Shown: positions 26,086-34,683 of the stretch, piece after piece | Layout of the letters: every line of letters starts with the position of its first letter | Numbering within the stretch: the first letter of the stretch is position 1 | Assembly (NCBI GenBank): GCA_002718285.1 | Contig: PBAR01000043.1 | Span: forward strand, 1 to 64,000 | Direction: 5' to 3' | DNA length: 64,000 nucleotides | DNA from: Fidelibacterota bacterium | GTDB taxonomy: Bacteria > Marinisomatota > Marinisomatia > Marinisomatales > UBA1611 | Made by a program: the position numbers and the translations under genes | Notes under the pieces: generated by a model | Database searches by the model: none | What the model was told of the DNA's origin: nothing | What the model saw: only the letters and a program-made list of their open reading frames with translations

Positions 26086-27065
26086 GTTTAATTTTCGAAG
26101 CTCGCGCATCAATAATAATATATAAGTATATTTCAAAATTAAAAAAAAATAAGAAATTTATTTTACCTGCAAATGTATGTCCTATTGTTCCGATGATATT
26201 TTTAAAGGCTGGCATTGCTTTTGATTTTATAGATATTTCAAAACAAACATTAGAGATCGATAAAAACTTATTATATGAGAGATTATCAGAAAATCCTAAA
26301 AAATATAATGGAATACTTTGGGTAAGAACATATGGTGCAGATTATAATAATGAAGAAATATTTAAAACTATAAAGAATATAAATTCAAAAATAATTATAA
26401 TTGATGATCGTTGTTTACAAATACCAAAATTTGATCCCCCCAAATCTATTTGTGATTTAGTTATTTATAGTACAGGATATTCAAAATATGTAGACATAGG
26501 CTGGGGGGGATATGGGTTTACAAATAATAAATATTTAGAATCCGATTATAATTTAACATTTGAACAAGATGATTTAGATATCATCACTAACAAAATCCGC
26601 AAATCTTTAATTAATAATAGTCCATTTAATTATAATGATAATAATTGGTTAGGTGGTGAGAAAAAAATTAATTCTTTCAGGGAGTATAAAAATCATATTA
26701 ATAAAACAATACCCATATCTAAAGCAACCAAAGTAAAAATGAATACAATATATGCAGACTATTTGCCTAAAGAAATCCAATTACCCAAAATTTTTAATAA
26801 CTGGCGATTTAACATTTTAGTAAAAAACAAATCAGAGATAATGAAAAAAATTAACTCAAAAAATCTTTTTTCCAGCTCACATTATCCATCATTGCCAAAA
26901 ATCTTTTTAAAGCCAGAATGCAATAATGCAAAAATATTAGGAGATCATGTTATTAACCTAAATAATGATTTTAGATTAAATGAAAAACAAGCCAAAGGTC
27001 TTTGCAAAATAATTAATAAAAATGTACAAATAACAAAAATATCTAATTTTTTAATTGATTTATAA
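26082..27065 (+). CDS. Diverged DegT/DnrJ/EryC1-like protein
   Basis: A 327-residue protein that I recognise as a distant DegT-type aminotransferase. FILPANVCPIVPMIFLKAG (about 26-44) matches the N-terminal strand-helix of the family, IIIIDDRCLQ (about 104-113) the PLP-ring Asp region, and YSTGYSKYVDIGWGG (about 129-143) the Schiff-base lysine (Lys135). The sequence after residue 200 is diverged and shorter than usual. It may be a sugar aminotransferase or a PLP-independent relative. It is coupled to pseG (4-bp overlap) and to the WbqC gene (TAATG), and a second short DegT-like plus WbqC pair lies at 28523-29897. Confidence 0.55.
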   Translation: MSLIFEARASIIIYKYISKLKKNKKFILPANVCPIVPMIFLKAGIAFDFIDISKQTLEIDKNLLYERLSENPKKYNGILWVRTYGADYNNEEIFKTIKNINSKIIIIDDRCLQIPKFDPPKSICDLVIYSTGYSKYVDIGWGGYGFTNNKYLESDYNLTFEQDDLDIITNKIRKSLINNSPFNYNDNNWLGGEKKINSFREYKNHINKTIPISKATKVKMNTIYADYLPKEIQLPKIFNNWRFNILVKNKSEIMKKINSKNLFSSSHYPSLPKIFLKPECNNAKILGDHVINLNNDFRLNEKQAKGLCKIINKNVQITKISNFLIDL

Positions 27066-27811
27066 TGTTATCCGTAATTATGCAACCAACATTTATTCCT
27101 TGGATTGGTTATTTTGACTTGATCGATCAAGCAGATGTTTTTGTTTTTTATGATGATGTAAAAATTACAAGAAGTTATTGGGATGTAAGAAATAAGATAA
27201 GAGATAAAAAATCCGATATATTTTTAACCATACCAATAAAAAGAAACTTACCAAATCAAGACTTAACTTTTATCAATGCCGAAATAAACTACGAAATTCA
27301 ATGGTATTCAAAACATCTAAAAAGTTTGAAACTAAATTATAGCAAGTCAAAATACTTTGATGAAGTATATATGGTTTTTACTAATGTTCTGGAACAAAAG
27401 AAAGTGTTTTTGTCAGAAATAAATATTGACTTAATAAAAATTTTTAGTGAAAAAATGGGAATAGATGTTACTATAAAAAGAACTTCAGAAATGGGTAGTT
27501 TTCCAGCGACAAAAGATAAAAAACTAGTAATGATATGTAAAAATATTGATTCAGACAAATATTTATCACCAATAGGTTCTGCAGCCTATATTGAAAAAAA
27601 CAATCCTGGAGGGGATTTTCCAAAAAATAATATAGAGCTATTTTATCAAAATTATAAACATCCTCAATATCAACAACAATATGAGCCTTTTATTAGTCAT
27701 TTATCTATATTAGACTTATTGTTTAATTATGGCTTTAATGATAGTTTGGATATAATAAGGCTTGGTAGAAGAGATAAAATTTATTTTAAAGATATTAAAA
27801 GGTATTTATAA
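27065..27811 (+). CDS. WbqC-family protein (copy 1)
   Basis: A 248-residue member of the WbqC family. The N-terminal MQPTFIPWIGYFDLI (about 6-20) with ADVFVFYDDVK and the conserved RNKIR, typical of the family, are present; a LSPIGSAAYIE segment lies near 164-174. The biochemical role of WbqC proteins is not established, although they are found in O-antigen and glycan clusters. It is linked to the DegT-like gene upstream by a one-base overlap and lies 3 bp from a PIG-L deacetylase. A second copy occurs at 29196. Confidence 0.82.
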   Translation: MLSVIMQPTFIPWIGYFDLIDQADVFVFYDDVKITRSYWDVRNKIRDKKSDIFLTIPIKRNLPNQDLTFINAEINYEIQWYSKHLKSLKLNYSKSKYFDEVYMVFTNVLEQKKVFLSEINIDLIKIFSEKMGIDVTIKRTSEMGSFPATKDKKLVMICKNIDSDKYLSPIGSAAYIEKNNPGGDFPKNNIELFYQNYKHPQYQQQYEPFISHLSILDLLFNYGFNDSLDIIRLGRRDKIYFKDIKRYL

Positions 27812-27814
27812 GAA

Positions 27815-28501
27815 ATGAAAAATAATATTTTAGTTGTTGCTGCCCACCCAGATGATGAAATATTGGGGTGCGGTGGGAGCATGGCAAAATGGAAAAAAAA
27901 AGGTCATAGAGTCCATGTTCTCATTTTAGCTGAAGGATTGACATCGAGAGCAAAAATTAGAGACAGGAATAAGCATACTAAAGAACTTAAAAATCTTTCA
28001 TTAGCTGCTCATAAAGCAGCTGAAATTATTGGAGTGGATTCAATAAAGCTTTTGGATTATCCCGATAATCGAATGGATTCTGTAGATTTATTAGGTATAG
28101 TTAAAACAGTTGAAAATGTAGTTGATAAAATTAAACCAAATATAGTTATTACCCATCATTCTGGAGATTTGAATATTGACCATAGGATTGTCCATCAAGC
28201 TGTTCTTACTGCCTCTCGGCCACAGCCAGGCTGTTCAATTAAATCTATATTATCGTTTGAAGTGCCATCTGGAACAGAGTGGCAATCTCCAGTCATTGGC
28301 CAAACTTTTATACCTAATTGGTTTGAAGATATCACAGAAACTAAAGAAATAAAAATTGCAGCTCTCAATGAGTATAGTTCAGAGATGCGGGAATGGCCTC
28401 ACGCTAGATCATTAAAGGCTGTTGAGAGCCTCATCAAATGGAGAGGAGCAAGTGTCGGATACGAGGCAGCGGAAGCTTTTATGCTAATTAGAAAATTATA
28501 A
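27815..28501 (+). CDS. PIG-L/LmbE-family N-deacetylase
   Basis: A 228-residue zinc-dependent deacetylase. The metal and catalytic motif AAHPDDEILG is at 9-18 (His11, Asp13, Asp14), and ITHHSGDLNIDHR near 112-124 supplies the further metal-binding histidines. Such enzymes remove acetyl groups from GlcNAc-type sugars or related compounds. It stands between two DegT-like/WbqC gene pairs, so it may deacetylate the sugar on which those proteins act, freeing an amine for another acyl or amino-acyl group. Confidence 0.87.
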   Translation: MKNNILVVAAHPDDEILGCGGSMAKWKKKGHRVHVLILAEGLTSRAKIRDRNKHTKELKNLSLAAHKAAEIIGVDSIKLLDYPDNRMDSVDLLGIVKTVENVVDKIKPNIVITHHSGDLNIDHRIVHQAVLTASRPQPGCSIKSILSFEVPSGTEWQSPVIGQTFIPNWFEDITETKEIKIAALNEYSSEMREWPHARSLKAVESLIKWRGASVGYEAAEAFMLIRKL

Positions 28502-28522
28502 ATTATTATATAGGAAGAACCA

Positions 28523-29221
28523 ATGAAAAAAGAATTTGATTATGATCGATTTACACAAGAAGGGGAAGCAAAGCATCAGGCTTTTGATAGCGTTAGGGCC
28601 TTTGAAAAGTGTGTAGCTGACTATGCGGGTAGCAAATATGCAGTAGCAGTGGATAGTTGCACAAATGCATTATTTCTATGTTGTAAATACCTTAAAGTTA
28701 ATGAAGTAAAAATACCAGCAGTTAACTATCCCAGCGTACCTGGGGTTATTTTACATGCGGGAGGTAAAGTTGTTTTTAAATCAATAGCCTGGAAAGGTTC
28801 ATATAAGCTGGAGCCTTATCCAATTATTGATAGTGCTTTAAGTTTTTATAGAGGAATGTATAAGCAAGATTTATTTTATTGTCTTTCATTTAATACTTTA
28901 AAACATCTAAAAATAGGCAAAGGAGGAATGATTCTTACAGATGATCAAGAAGCTTTTAAATGGTTTAAATCCGCAAGGTACCTTGGAAGACATGAAAATC
29001 CATGTTATAACGAGGGTTGTGATTGTGACCATTCAACTGTGGACATGGTGGGTTGGAATATGATTATGACTCCAGATCAAGCTTCTAGGGGTCTAATGCT
29101 AATGCATGGTATCCCAGATTATAACGAAGATTTAGACTTCTATTCTCTGTATGATGATTTAAGAAACTATCCAATTTTTAAAAAGGATAATTACGATGCG
29201 GCTAACAGGACATCAACCTAA
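28523..29221 (+). CDS. Short DegT-like protein with cysteine cluster
   Basis: A 232-residue protein matching only the large PLP domain of DegT-family aminotransferases (usual length about 370). SCTNALFLCCKYL near 45-57, IIDSAL at 101-106 (Asp103, PLP ring contact) and SFNTLKHLKIGKGG with Lys127 are present, and GWNMIMTPDQASRG near 177-190 matches the conserved Gly-x-Asn loop. The C-terminal small domain is missing. CYNEGCDCDH at about 161-170 brings three cysteines close together, an insertion that could bind metal. An AGGAAG ribosome-binding site precedes the ATG. The gene is continuous and coupled, so it looks like a functional short form; it overlaps the second WbqC gene by 26 bp. Confidence 0.6.
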   Translation: MKKEFDYDRFTQEGEAKHQAFDSVRAFEKCVADYAGSKYAVAVDSCTNALFLCCKYLKVNEVKIPAVNYPSVPGVILHAGGKVVFKSIAWKGSYKLEPYPIIDSALSFYRGMYKQDLFYCLSFNTLKHLKIGKGGMILTDDQEAFKWFKSARYLGRHENPCYNEGCDCDHSTVDMVGWNMIMTPDQASRGLMLMHGIPDYNEDLDFYSLYDDLRNYPIFKKDNYDAANRTST

Positions 29222-29897
29222 TTATCTTCCATATCCAGGGTTTTTTTCTAAAATTTTGCTTGCAGATATTTTTATTATTGTTGACCATGTTGAGTTTACA
29301 CGTAAAAGCGAGCATAAGAGGAATAAGCTATGTGGACCAAATGGCCCTTATACAAAAAGTTTGAATACGAAATCACATTACAAAGCAAAAATTTGTGATG
29401 TTACATTAGTAAATCAAAAAAGATGTCTAGATGATCATTGGAAATCAATTTCACATAGCTATTCAAAACATCCATTTTTCCCAAAATATGGACCTGAATT
29501 ACAAGTTGCTTATTCGCAAGAATATGAAAAGCTAGTAGATTTAAATGAAACTATTATTAGAATCCTGTTTAATATACTTGACATTGATATGCCAATTTAT
29601 AAGAGTTCAAATATTGTAAAAGATTGGACATTAAAAAATAATGATATGATTATTCATTTATGTAATGAATTAGATTCTAATGTTTATATTTCTGGACCAG
29701 GTGCTGTAGATTATATATTACCTGAAAAATTTAAAGCTAATGGTATAAATCATTTTTTTGATTTTTACGAACCTATTTCATATCAAACACCCTATGGAAT
29801 AAGTGAGCCAAATATGTCGGTTATTGATGCAATATTTTCAATTGGGCCAATAGAAACAATAAACATATTAAAAAATCAACATCAGTTAATTGATTAA
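29196..29897 (+). CDS. WbqC-family protein (copy 2)
   Basis: A 233-residue WbqC-family protein. GHQPNYLPYPGFFSKI at 5-20 is the N-terminal signature, followed by ADIFIIVDHVEFTRK and HKRNKLCGPNG, then a CNELDSNVYISGPGAVDYI segment near 154-172 matching copy 1. A ribosome-binding AAGGA stands ten bases before the ATG, inside the DegT-like gene. The order DegT-like, WbqC thus occurs twice around the PIG-L gene. The role of WbqC is unknown. Confidence 0.82.
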   Translation: MRLTGHQPNYLPYPGFFSKILLADIFIIVDHVEFTRKSEHKRNKLCGPNGPYTKSLNTKSHYKAKICDVTLVNQKRCLDDHWKSISHSYSKHPFFPKYGPELQVAYSQEYEKLVDLNETIIRILFNILDIDMPIYKSSNIVKDWTLKNNDMIIHLCNELDSNVYISGPGAVDYILPEKFKANGINHFFDFYEPISYQTPYGISEPNMSVIDAIFSIGPIETINILKNQHQLID

Positions 29898-29928
29898 AAA
29901 ATCAACTAATATTTATTAAAGGTAATTT

Positions 29929-30960
29929 ATGGAAATTAAAATTGGTAAAAAGAAAGTTGGCGATAATCTCCCATGCTTTATAATTGCTGAGATTGGCTCC
30001 AATCATAATCAAGATTTTGATCTTGCGATAGAGCTAATTGATGCTGCTGCTGAAGCAAATGTTGATGCAGTTAAGTTCCAAACATTTAAATCTTCAGAAC
30101 ACTATTCAAAAAACACGCCCGAATTTTCTAATATGAAAAAAATCAATATTAGTGAACTTGTTGAATCACTTGAAATTGATCGTACTTGGCAAGTCGATTT
30201 ACAATCTCATGCTGAGAAAAAGGGTTTATTATTTTTTTCTTCCCCCTGTGATTCAGATGCAATTCAAGGACTTGCTAAGCTTAATGTGCCAGCTTATAAA
30301 ATTGCTTCTTTCGATATAACTGATGATCGCCTAATTGGTGAGATTGCAAAAGTAGGGAAACCAATTATTTTATCTACAGGCTTAGCGAGTCTAAATGATA
30401 TTCAATTTGCTGTTGATACTGCAAAACAAAATGGTAACGATGATATTATTTTGCTGCAATGTACTTCTTTATATCCGGCTCCCTCAAATCTAAGTAACTT
30501 AAATGCAATGAAAACTATGAGAACAGCATTTGGCAATCTAGTGGGTTATTCAGATCATACTATAGGTGATCATGTCACGATCGCTGCTGTAACATTAGGA
30601 GCCTGTATGATTGAAAAACATTTTTCATTAGATCGTGAAATGCCGGGTCCTGATCATTCTTTTGCAATAGAGCCACTTGAACTAAAAGAAATGGTAATTA
30701 AAATTCGAGAGATTGAGGAATCTTTAGGAGATGGTATAAAGAATGGTCCTCGGAACGAAGAAATTGAAATGGCTGAAAAAGCTAGAAGAAGTATTCATGC
30801 GAAAAGCGACATCAAACAAGGCGAGATAATTACTGATGAAATGTTATGTGCAAAAAGACCAGGCTTTGGCATCTCCCCTCAATTAAGATCCAGAATTATT
30901 GGAAGAAAAGCAATAAAAGATATTGTTGCAGATGAGTGGATTACCTGGGATATGATATAG
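29929..30960 (+). CDS. pseI: Pseudaminic acid synthase, PseI-like NeuB (paralogue 1)
   Basis: A 343-residue PEP-dependent nonulosonate synthase, TIM barrel followed by a C-terminal SAF domain. IIAEIGSNHNQDFD, DAVKFQTFKSSE, YKIASFDITDD and IILSTGLA are as in PseI, and the SAF part ends with KRPGFGISP. The YKIASF-form sets it closer to PseI than to sialic or legionaminate synthases, and it completes the pathway begun by PseB, PseC, PseH, PseG. An AAAGG site precedes the ATG. Two other NeuB paralogues follow at 36056 and 47104. Confidence 0.87.
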   Translation: MEIKIGKKKVGDNLPCFIIAEIGSNHNQDFDLAIELIDAAAEANVDAVKFQTFKSSEHYSKNTPEFSNMKKINISELVESLEIDRTWQVDLQSHAEKKGLLFFSSPCDSDAIQGLAKLNVPAYKIASFDITDDRLIGEIAKVGKPIILSTGLASLNDIQFAVDTAKQNGNDDIILLQCTSLYPAPSNLSNLNAMKTMRTAFGNLVGYSDHTIGDHVTIAAVTLGACMIEKHFSLDREMPGPDHSFAIEPLELKEMVIKIREIEESLGDGIKNGPRNEEIEMAEKARRSIHAKSDIKQGEIITDEMLCAKRPGFGISPQLRSRIIGRKAIKDIVADEWITWDMI

Positions 30961-31811
30961 ATAAAATATTAATTACTGGGTCACAAGGATTCCTTGGCAA
31001 AGAGATAGTTAAGAAATCTAAAAAATTAGATCCAAGACATGTTAGATTTGTTTTTACTGGTTTAAGAAACCTAGAAAATGTTTTCAAATGCGATCTAACT
31101 TTCTTAGCTGATGTAAACAAATTATCAGAAAAAGTTTCACCGAGTTTAATTATTCATTGTGCTTCATATGTGCCAAAAAACTTAACTGAATACAATGATA
31201 TAAATGCTTCTAAAAAAAATTGTACAATGATGAAAAATTTGGTTTCTGTATTTACATGCCCTATACTATTTATATCATCTATGGCTATATATGGAGAAAA
31301 AAGCGGCAAACCTATTGATGAGAAAGAAGCATTGGAACCATCCTCAGCATATGGATTGGGGAAAAAGAATGCAGAGGGAATATTATTAAAATCTAATAAT
31401 CCATCCCTATCAGTTCGCATACCAGGGCTTTATGGATTTAGGAGGGAAAGTGGTTTAGTTTATAATTTGATTAATTCAATGTTAAATGATACTAAAATTA
31501 AATTACCTCAAAGCCCCTTATTATGGGCTGCAATGGATGTTGAGGATGCGGCTAAAATAATACTTGAATTATGTTTTTTAGATTGGTCAAATATTGATGC
31601 TGTTAATGTATCATATGATGAAAAATATTCAATTAACAGACTTGTTGATATCTTAAACATAAAATTAAATAAAGAAATTGATTGTAATGTTAATCACCCA
31701 ACATTTGAGTATAATTTAAATTTGATAAAGCAAATGGGCGTTGGAATGAACTTTTCATTTGATAATTCACTTGAAAAGCTTATCAATAATCTATCCTCAA
31801 TTGATAACTAA
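30936..31811 (+). CDS. NAD-dependent epimerase/dehydratase family protein
   Basis: A 291-residue extended SDR. TGSQGFLG is at about 14-21, SSMAIYG at 115-121 and YGLGK at 140-144, so the Ser-Tyr-Lys triad is intact. It begins at a GTG overlapping the pseI gene by 25 bp; no in-frame ATG leaves the glycine motif intact. The substrate is unknown; it lies between PseI and a block of GT-B-like genes and may act on a nucleotide sugar. Confidence 0.75.
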   Translation: MDYLGYDIDKILITGSQGFLGKEIVKKSKKLDPRHVRFVFTGLRNLENVFKCDLTFLADVNKLSEKVSPSLIIHCASYVPKNLTEYNDINASKKNCTMMKNLVSVFTCPILFISSMAIYGEKSGKPIDEKEALEPSSAYGLGKKNAEGILLKSNNPSLSVRIPGLYGFRRESGLVYNLINSMLNDTKIKLPQSPLLWAAMDVEDAAKIILELCFLDWSNIDAVNVSYDEKYSINRLVDILNIKLNKEIDCNVNHPTFEYNLNLIKQMGVGMNFSFDNSLEKLINNLSSIDN

Positions 31812-31821
31812 TTTTTATCAT

Positions 31822-33420
31822 ATGAATAAAATATCAAATATTTTTCCATTAGATATATTTAGTATCAAAAAGCTTGGGGTAGAAAGTTGGCATAAAAATT
31901 TTTATTGGCCGGTGACTATAAATGAATATGAACAAATTGAAAATTCTCTTCTAGATTCATTTGATAAAATTTATTCTATTCAAGAGAATAATAAGATTAT
32001 GGATTCATTATGGGTTTTGTATCCTAGATTGCTAGCAAACCTTTGTTTATTAATTCATAATAAATTGGTTTTAGATCGAATATCTAATAAGACAATAGCT
32101 TTTGATTATAATAATACTAAATGCAACAAAATTACTATTTCTAATTATTACTGGGATATTTTAATTAACAATAAAAAAATAAAATTTCCGCCTATAGAAA
32201 ATACTTTTTTTTCAACTTATAATTATAGATTAAGGGCTAAAGTATCTAGTATAAAAAATTTGTTTTTAAACTATGGGTTAACCGGCATCAGACCAAAAAT
32301 GCAAAACAATAATTTGTGTTTTGTGATTGAACCTATAAGTAGTGATATGATTGACTACTCGAAACAAAAGAAAAAAACTATCATCTACATAGATCCTTAT
32401 AAATATAAATTAAATAAGATTCCCAAAATTGAAGAAAAAGATTTAAACGGAGTTGTGGAATTATTTATTGAAAATATAATAAAAGATTATAAAACAATGT
32501 TTTCAACAAATCAAACTCAACAAATAAAATCATCATTTAAAAAACAAGTTCAATTAATAATTAATATCAATGCTCATAACAGTAGTTTATATAAAGGAAA
32601 TAAATTTAATTCGTTTTTTGCAATGAGATTGGGAAATCCATTGATTAGATCAGTTGCTATTTCATGTATGCGGAATGGAATTAATGCATATGGGTTTACT
32701 CATGGTAATTATATTGGTTTTCATTCAGAAAGAAAATATTCTAACATTTTTTTTGGTTGTGTGAATAATTTTGTTGCTCCTTCTAAAGCTTCGGCAAAAC
32801 TTTTTTCAAATTCTTCGGTAGAATTCAATAAAATATATAATAAAAAAATTAATATTAGCTATATTATTAAGAACAGCGCTTTTAATAGAGTTAATCAAAA
32901 TGTTAGACATTTAATTAAACCATCGGTTATAAAAAAAGTTTTATTAGTAGAATTTGGCTTGGGATTTGACCATCAATCATGGCCATTTTATTTAGACTTC
33001 ATATTAAATATTGGGAAAACTATTAGAACTAATTCACAATTAATAAGCATGATTAAACGGAGGCCCGAAAGACTAGAAGAATCAAAAGATGTATATAATC
33101 AATTTTTTGATAAATGTATAGATAAACCATTTGAAGATGTTTTTGGTAAGGCAGATATTATAATTTTTCCTAGAATTACAACGACAACATTTGGATTTTC
33201 ATTGTTCACAAACCTTCCAATAATAATATTTTCACACAGCTTAGTTAATGTTAATAATGAAACAATAAATGACTTATATCAAAGATGTAATGTCATTAAT
33301 AGTTCGGTATGTAAAAAAGGGAAAATCCGCTTTGATGAAAATAAATTATTAAAAGTTTTAAATGGGGATTTTATTTCCTCTACTGCTAATTATATTAATA
33401 AATATTGTTTGGATAATTAA
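31822..33420 (+). CDS. Putative surface-glycan transferase, GT-B-like (unassigned)
   Basis: A 532-residue protein that I do not place firmly. GFTHGNYIGFHSE in the middle (about 300-312) and a C-terminal KADIIIFPRITTTTFGFSLFTNLPIIIFSH block (positions 33153-33240) resemble GT-B proteins of surface-glycan loci; the length and HGN motif recall the LIC12162-type putative transferase family. There is no signal peptide or membrane helix. I start at ATG 31822, just past the previous gene's stop; an in-frame ATG at 31759 lies within that gene. It is the first of three tandem genes with the same C-terminal pattern. Confidence 0.5.
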   Translation: MNKISNIFPLDIFSIKKLGVESWHKNFYWPVTINEYEQIENSLLDSFDKIYSIQENNKIMDSLWVLYPRLLANLCLLIHNKLVLDRISNKTIAFDYNNTKCNKITISNYYWDILINNKKIKFPPIENTFFSTYNYRLRAKVSSIKNLFLNYGLTGIRPKMQNNNLCFVIEPISSDMIDYSKQKKKTIIYIDPYKYKLNKIPKIEEKDLNGVVELFIENIIKDYKTMFSTNQTQQIKSSFKKQVQLIININAHNSSLYKGNKFNSFFAMRLGNPLIRSVAISCMRNGINAYGFTHGNYIGFHSERKYSNIFFGCVNNFVAPSKASAKLFSNSSVEFNKIYNKKINISYIIKNSAFNRVNQNVRHLIKPSVIKKVLLVEFGLGFDHQSWPFYLDFILNIGKTIRTNSQLISMIKRRPERLEESKDVYNQFFDKCIDKPFEDVFGKADIIIFPRITTTTFGFSLFTNLPIIIFSHSLVNVNNETINDLYQRCNVINSSVCKKGKIRFDENKLLKVLNGDFISSTANYINKYCLDN

Positions 33421-33422
33421 TT

Positions 33423-34679
33423 TTGAAAGTAGTAGCGATTATTCGTAGATATAATGACTTTGATCAATTACTGCCTATAATTGACTATAGTATAAAAACT
33501 AAAAAGATAGATTTTGAAGTATTTACTATAAATATAGATGATACTTATAATTCTCATAGTGATTATTTGATGAATAGATTTTCCATTCGTCAAAAAAATA
33601 TTTTTCTGACTCTATATAAAGGTCCATTTAAAATAATTTATAATTTAAGAAATGTTATTATCGGTAAAAAAAAGTCATTTTCAAAAGTAAAATTTGGAGG
33701 TCTTGTCTTTTTTTTCTTGATAAGAATTATTGATAGTTTTTTGCATTTTCCAATAAAAAAATATCTTAAAACACTGAATAAAAATGATGTTATAATTATG
33801 GATACTGGAAGCGAGGCGAATTTCCCTAACAAAAGTATATTAAAATATGGTAAAAAATATGGGATTAAAGTTAATTGTTTTGCGCATGGTTATTTTATTT
33901 GGACAAATCTTGATAATACTAGAAAAGGAATGCTTTCAAAGAGTAATTCTAATAGTATAAGAAAATTTATTAAGGGTAAAAGGATTAATGCAGATAAATA
34001 TTTAACAGCTCCTTTACAAAAAAAATATTATTTTAATTCATCAAGCGCCATCGGATTCAATAAAAATGCATTAAATAAAGTCTATGAAATTGGCGCTCCG
34101 AGATTTACACGAGAGTGGTCAAAAATATTAAAACGAGAAGTTTTTAAATCAATGAGATTTAATTATGGTGATGCAAGTAAAACCAATGTTGTTTTTTTTC
34201 TGAGTCATTTTCAATACAATGTTATAGAAGATGAGTTTTTTGATACATTTAATGCATTGAGTAATATTGAAAATATAAACTTTGTCTATAAACCCCATAC
34301 TAGAGGGCATTTAGCAGGAATAGATGAAAAATTATTGAATGGATTTAATGCATACGAAATACCATCAATTTTGCTTTCTGATTGGGCAGATGTTGGAATA
34401 TTATTTGGCAGTAGCATTGGTTTTCAATTACTGTTGGACGAAGTCCCTATAATAATACCGAAATATATACATACCAATAACACTCTATTTGAAAAATATC
34501 GAATAGCTTTAGAAGTAAATTCATGTAAAGAGTTAGTTAATTTATTAAATAACAATAATTTCGACTTAAATAAAATCTTGTTAAAAGAAAATATTTGCAA
34601 ATTTATTGATAGTACTTTTTATGGGGACATGCCCTATAAAGAAATGATGAATAAATACACAATGACTTTAGGGATATAA
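33423..34679 (+). CDS. Putative GT-B-like transferase of a surface-glycan locus
   Basis: A 418-residue protein starting at TTG 33423 two bases after the previous gene. A first strand KVVAIIRR, an internal CFAHGYFIW (about 157-165) and a C-terminal VYKPHTRGH near 289, followed by LSDWADVGILFGSSIGFQ (about 318-335) and VPIIIPK, resemble CDP-glycerol glycerophosphotransferase-like or polysialyltransferase-like GT-B proteins. No membrane segment is clear apart from a hydrophobic stretch near 94-104. Given the three nonulosonate pathways, transfer of such a sugar is a reasonable guess only. Confidence 0.5.
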   Translation: MKVVAIIRRYNDFDQLLPIIDYSIKTKKIDFEVFTINIDDTYNSHSDYLMNRFSIRQKNIFLTLYKGPFKIIYNLRNVIIGKKKSFSKVKFGGLVFFFLIRIIDSFLHFPIKKYLKTLNKNDVIIMDTGSEANFPNKSILKYGKKYGIKVNCFAHGYFIWTNLDNTRKGMLSKSNSNSIRKFIKGKRINADKYLTAPLQKKYYFNSSSAIGFNKNALNKVYEIGAPRFTREWSKILKREVFKSMRFNYGDASKTNVVFFLSHFQYNVIEDEFFDTFNALSNIENINFVYKPHTRGHLAGIDEKLLNGFNAYEIPSILLSDWADVGILFGSSIGFQLLLDEVPIIIPKYIHTNNTLFEKYRIALEVNSCKELVNLLNNNNFDLNKILLKENICKFIDSTFYGDMPYKEMMNKYTMTLGI

Positions 34680-34683
34680 TCAT

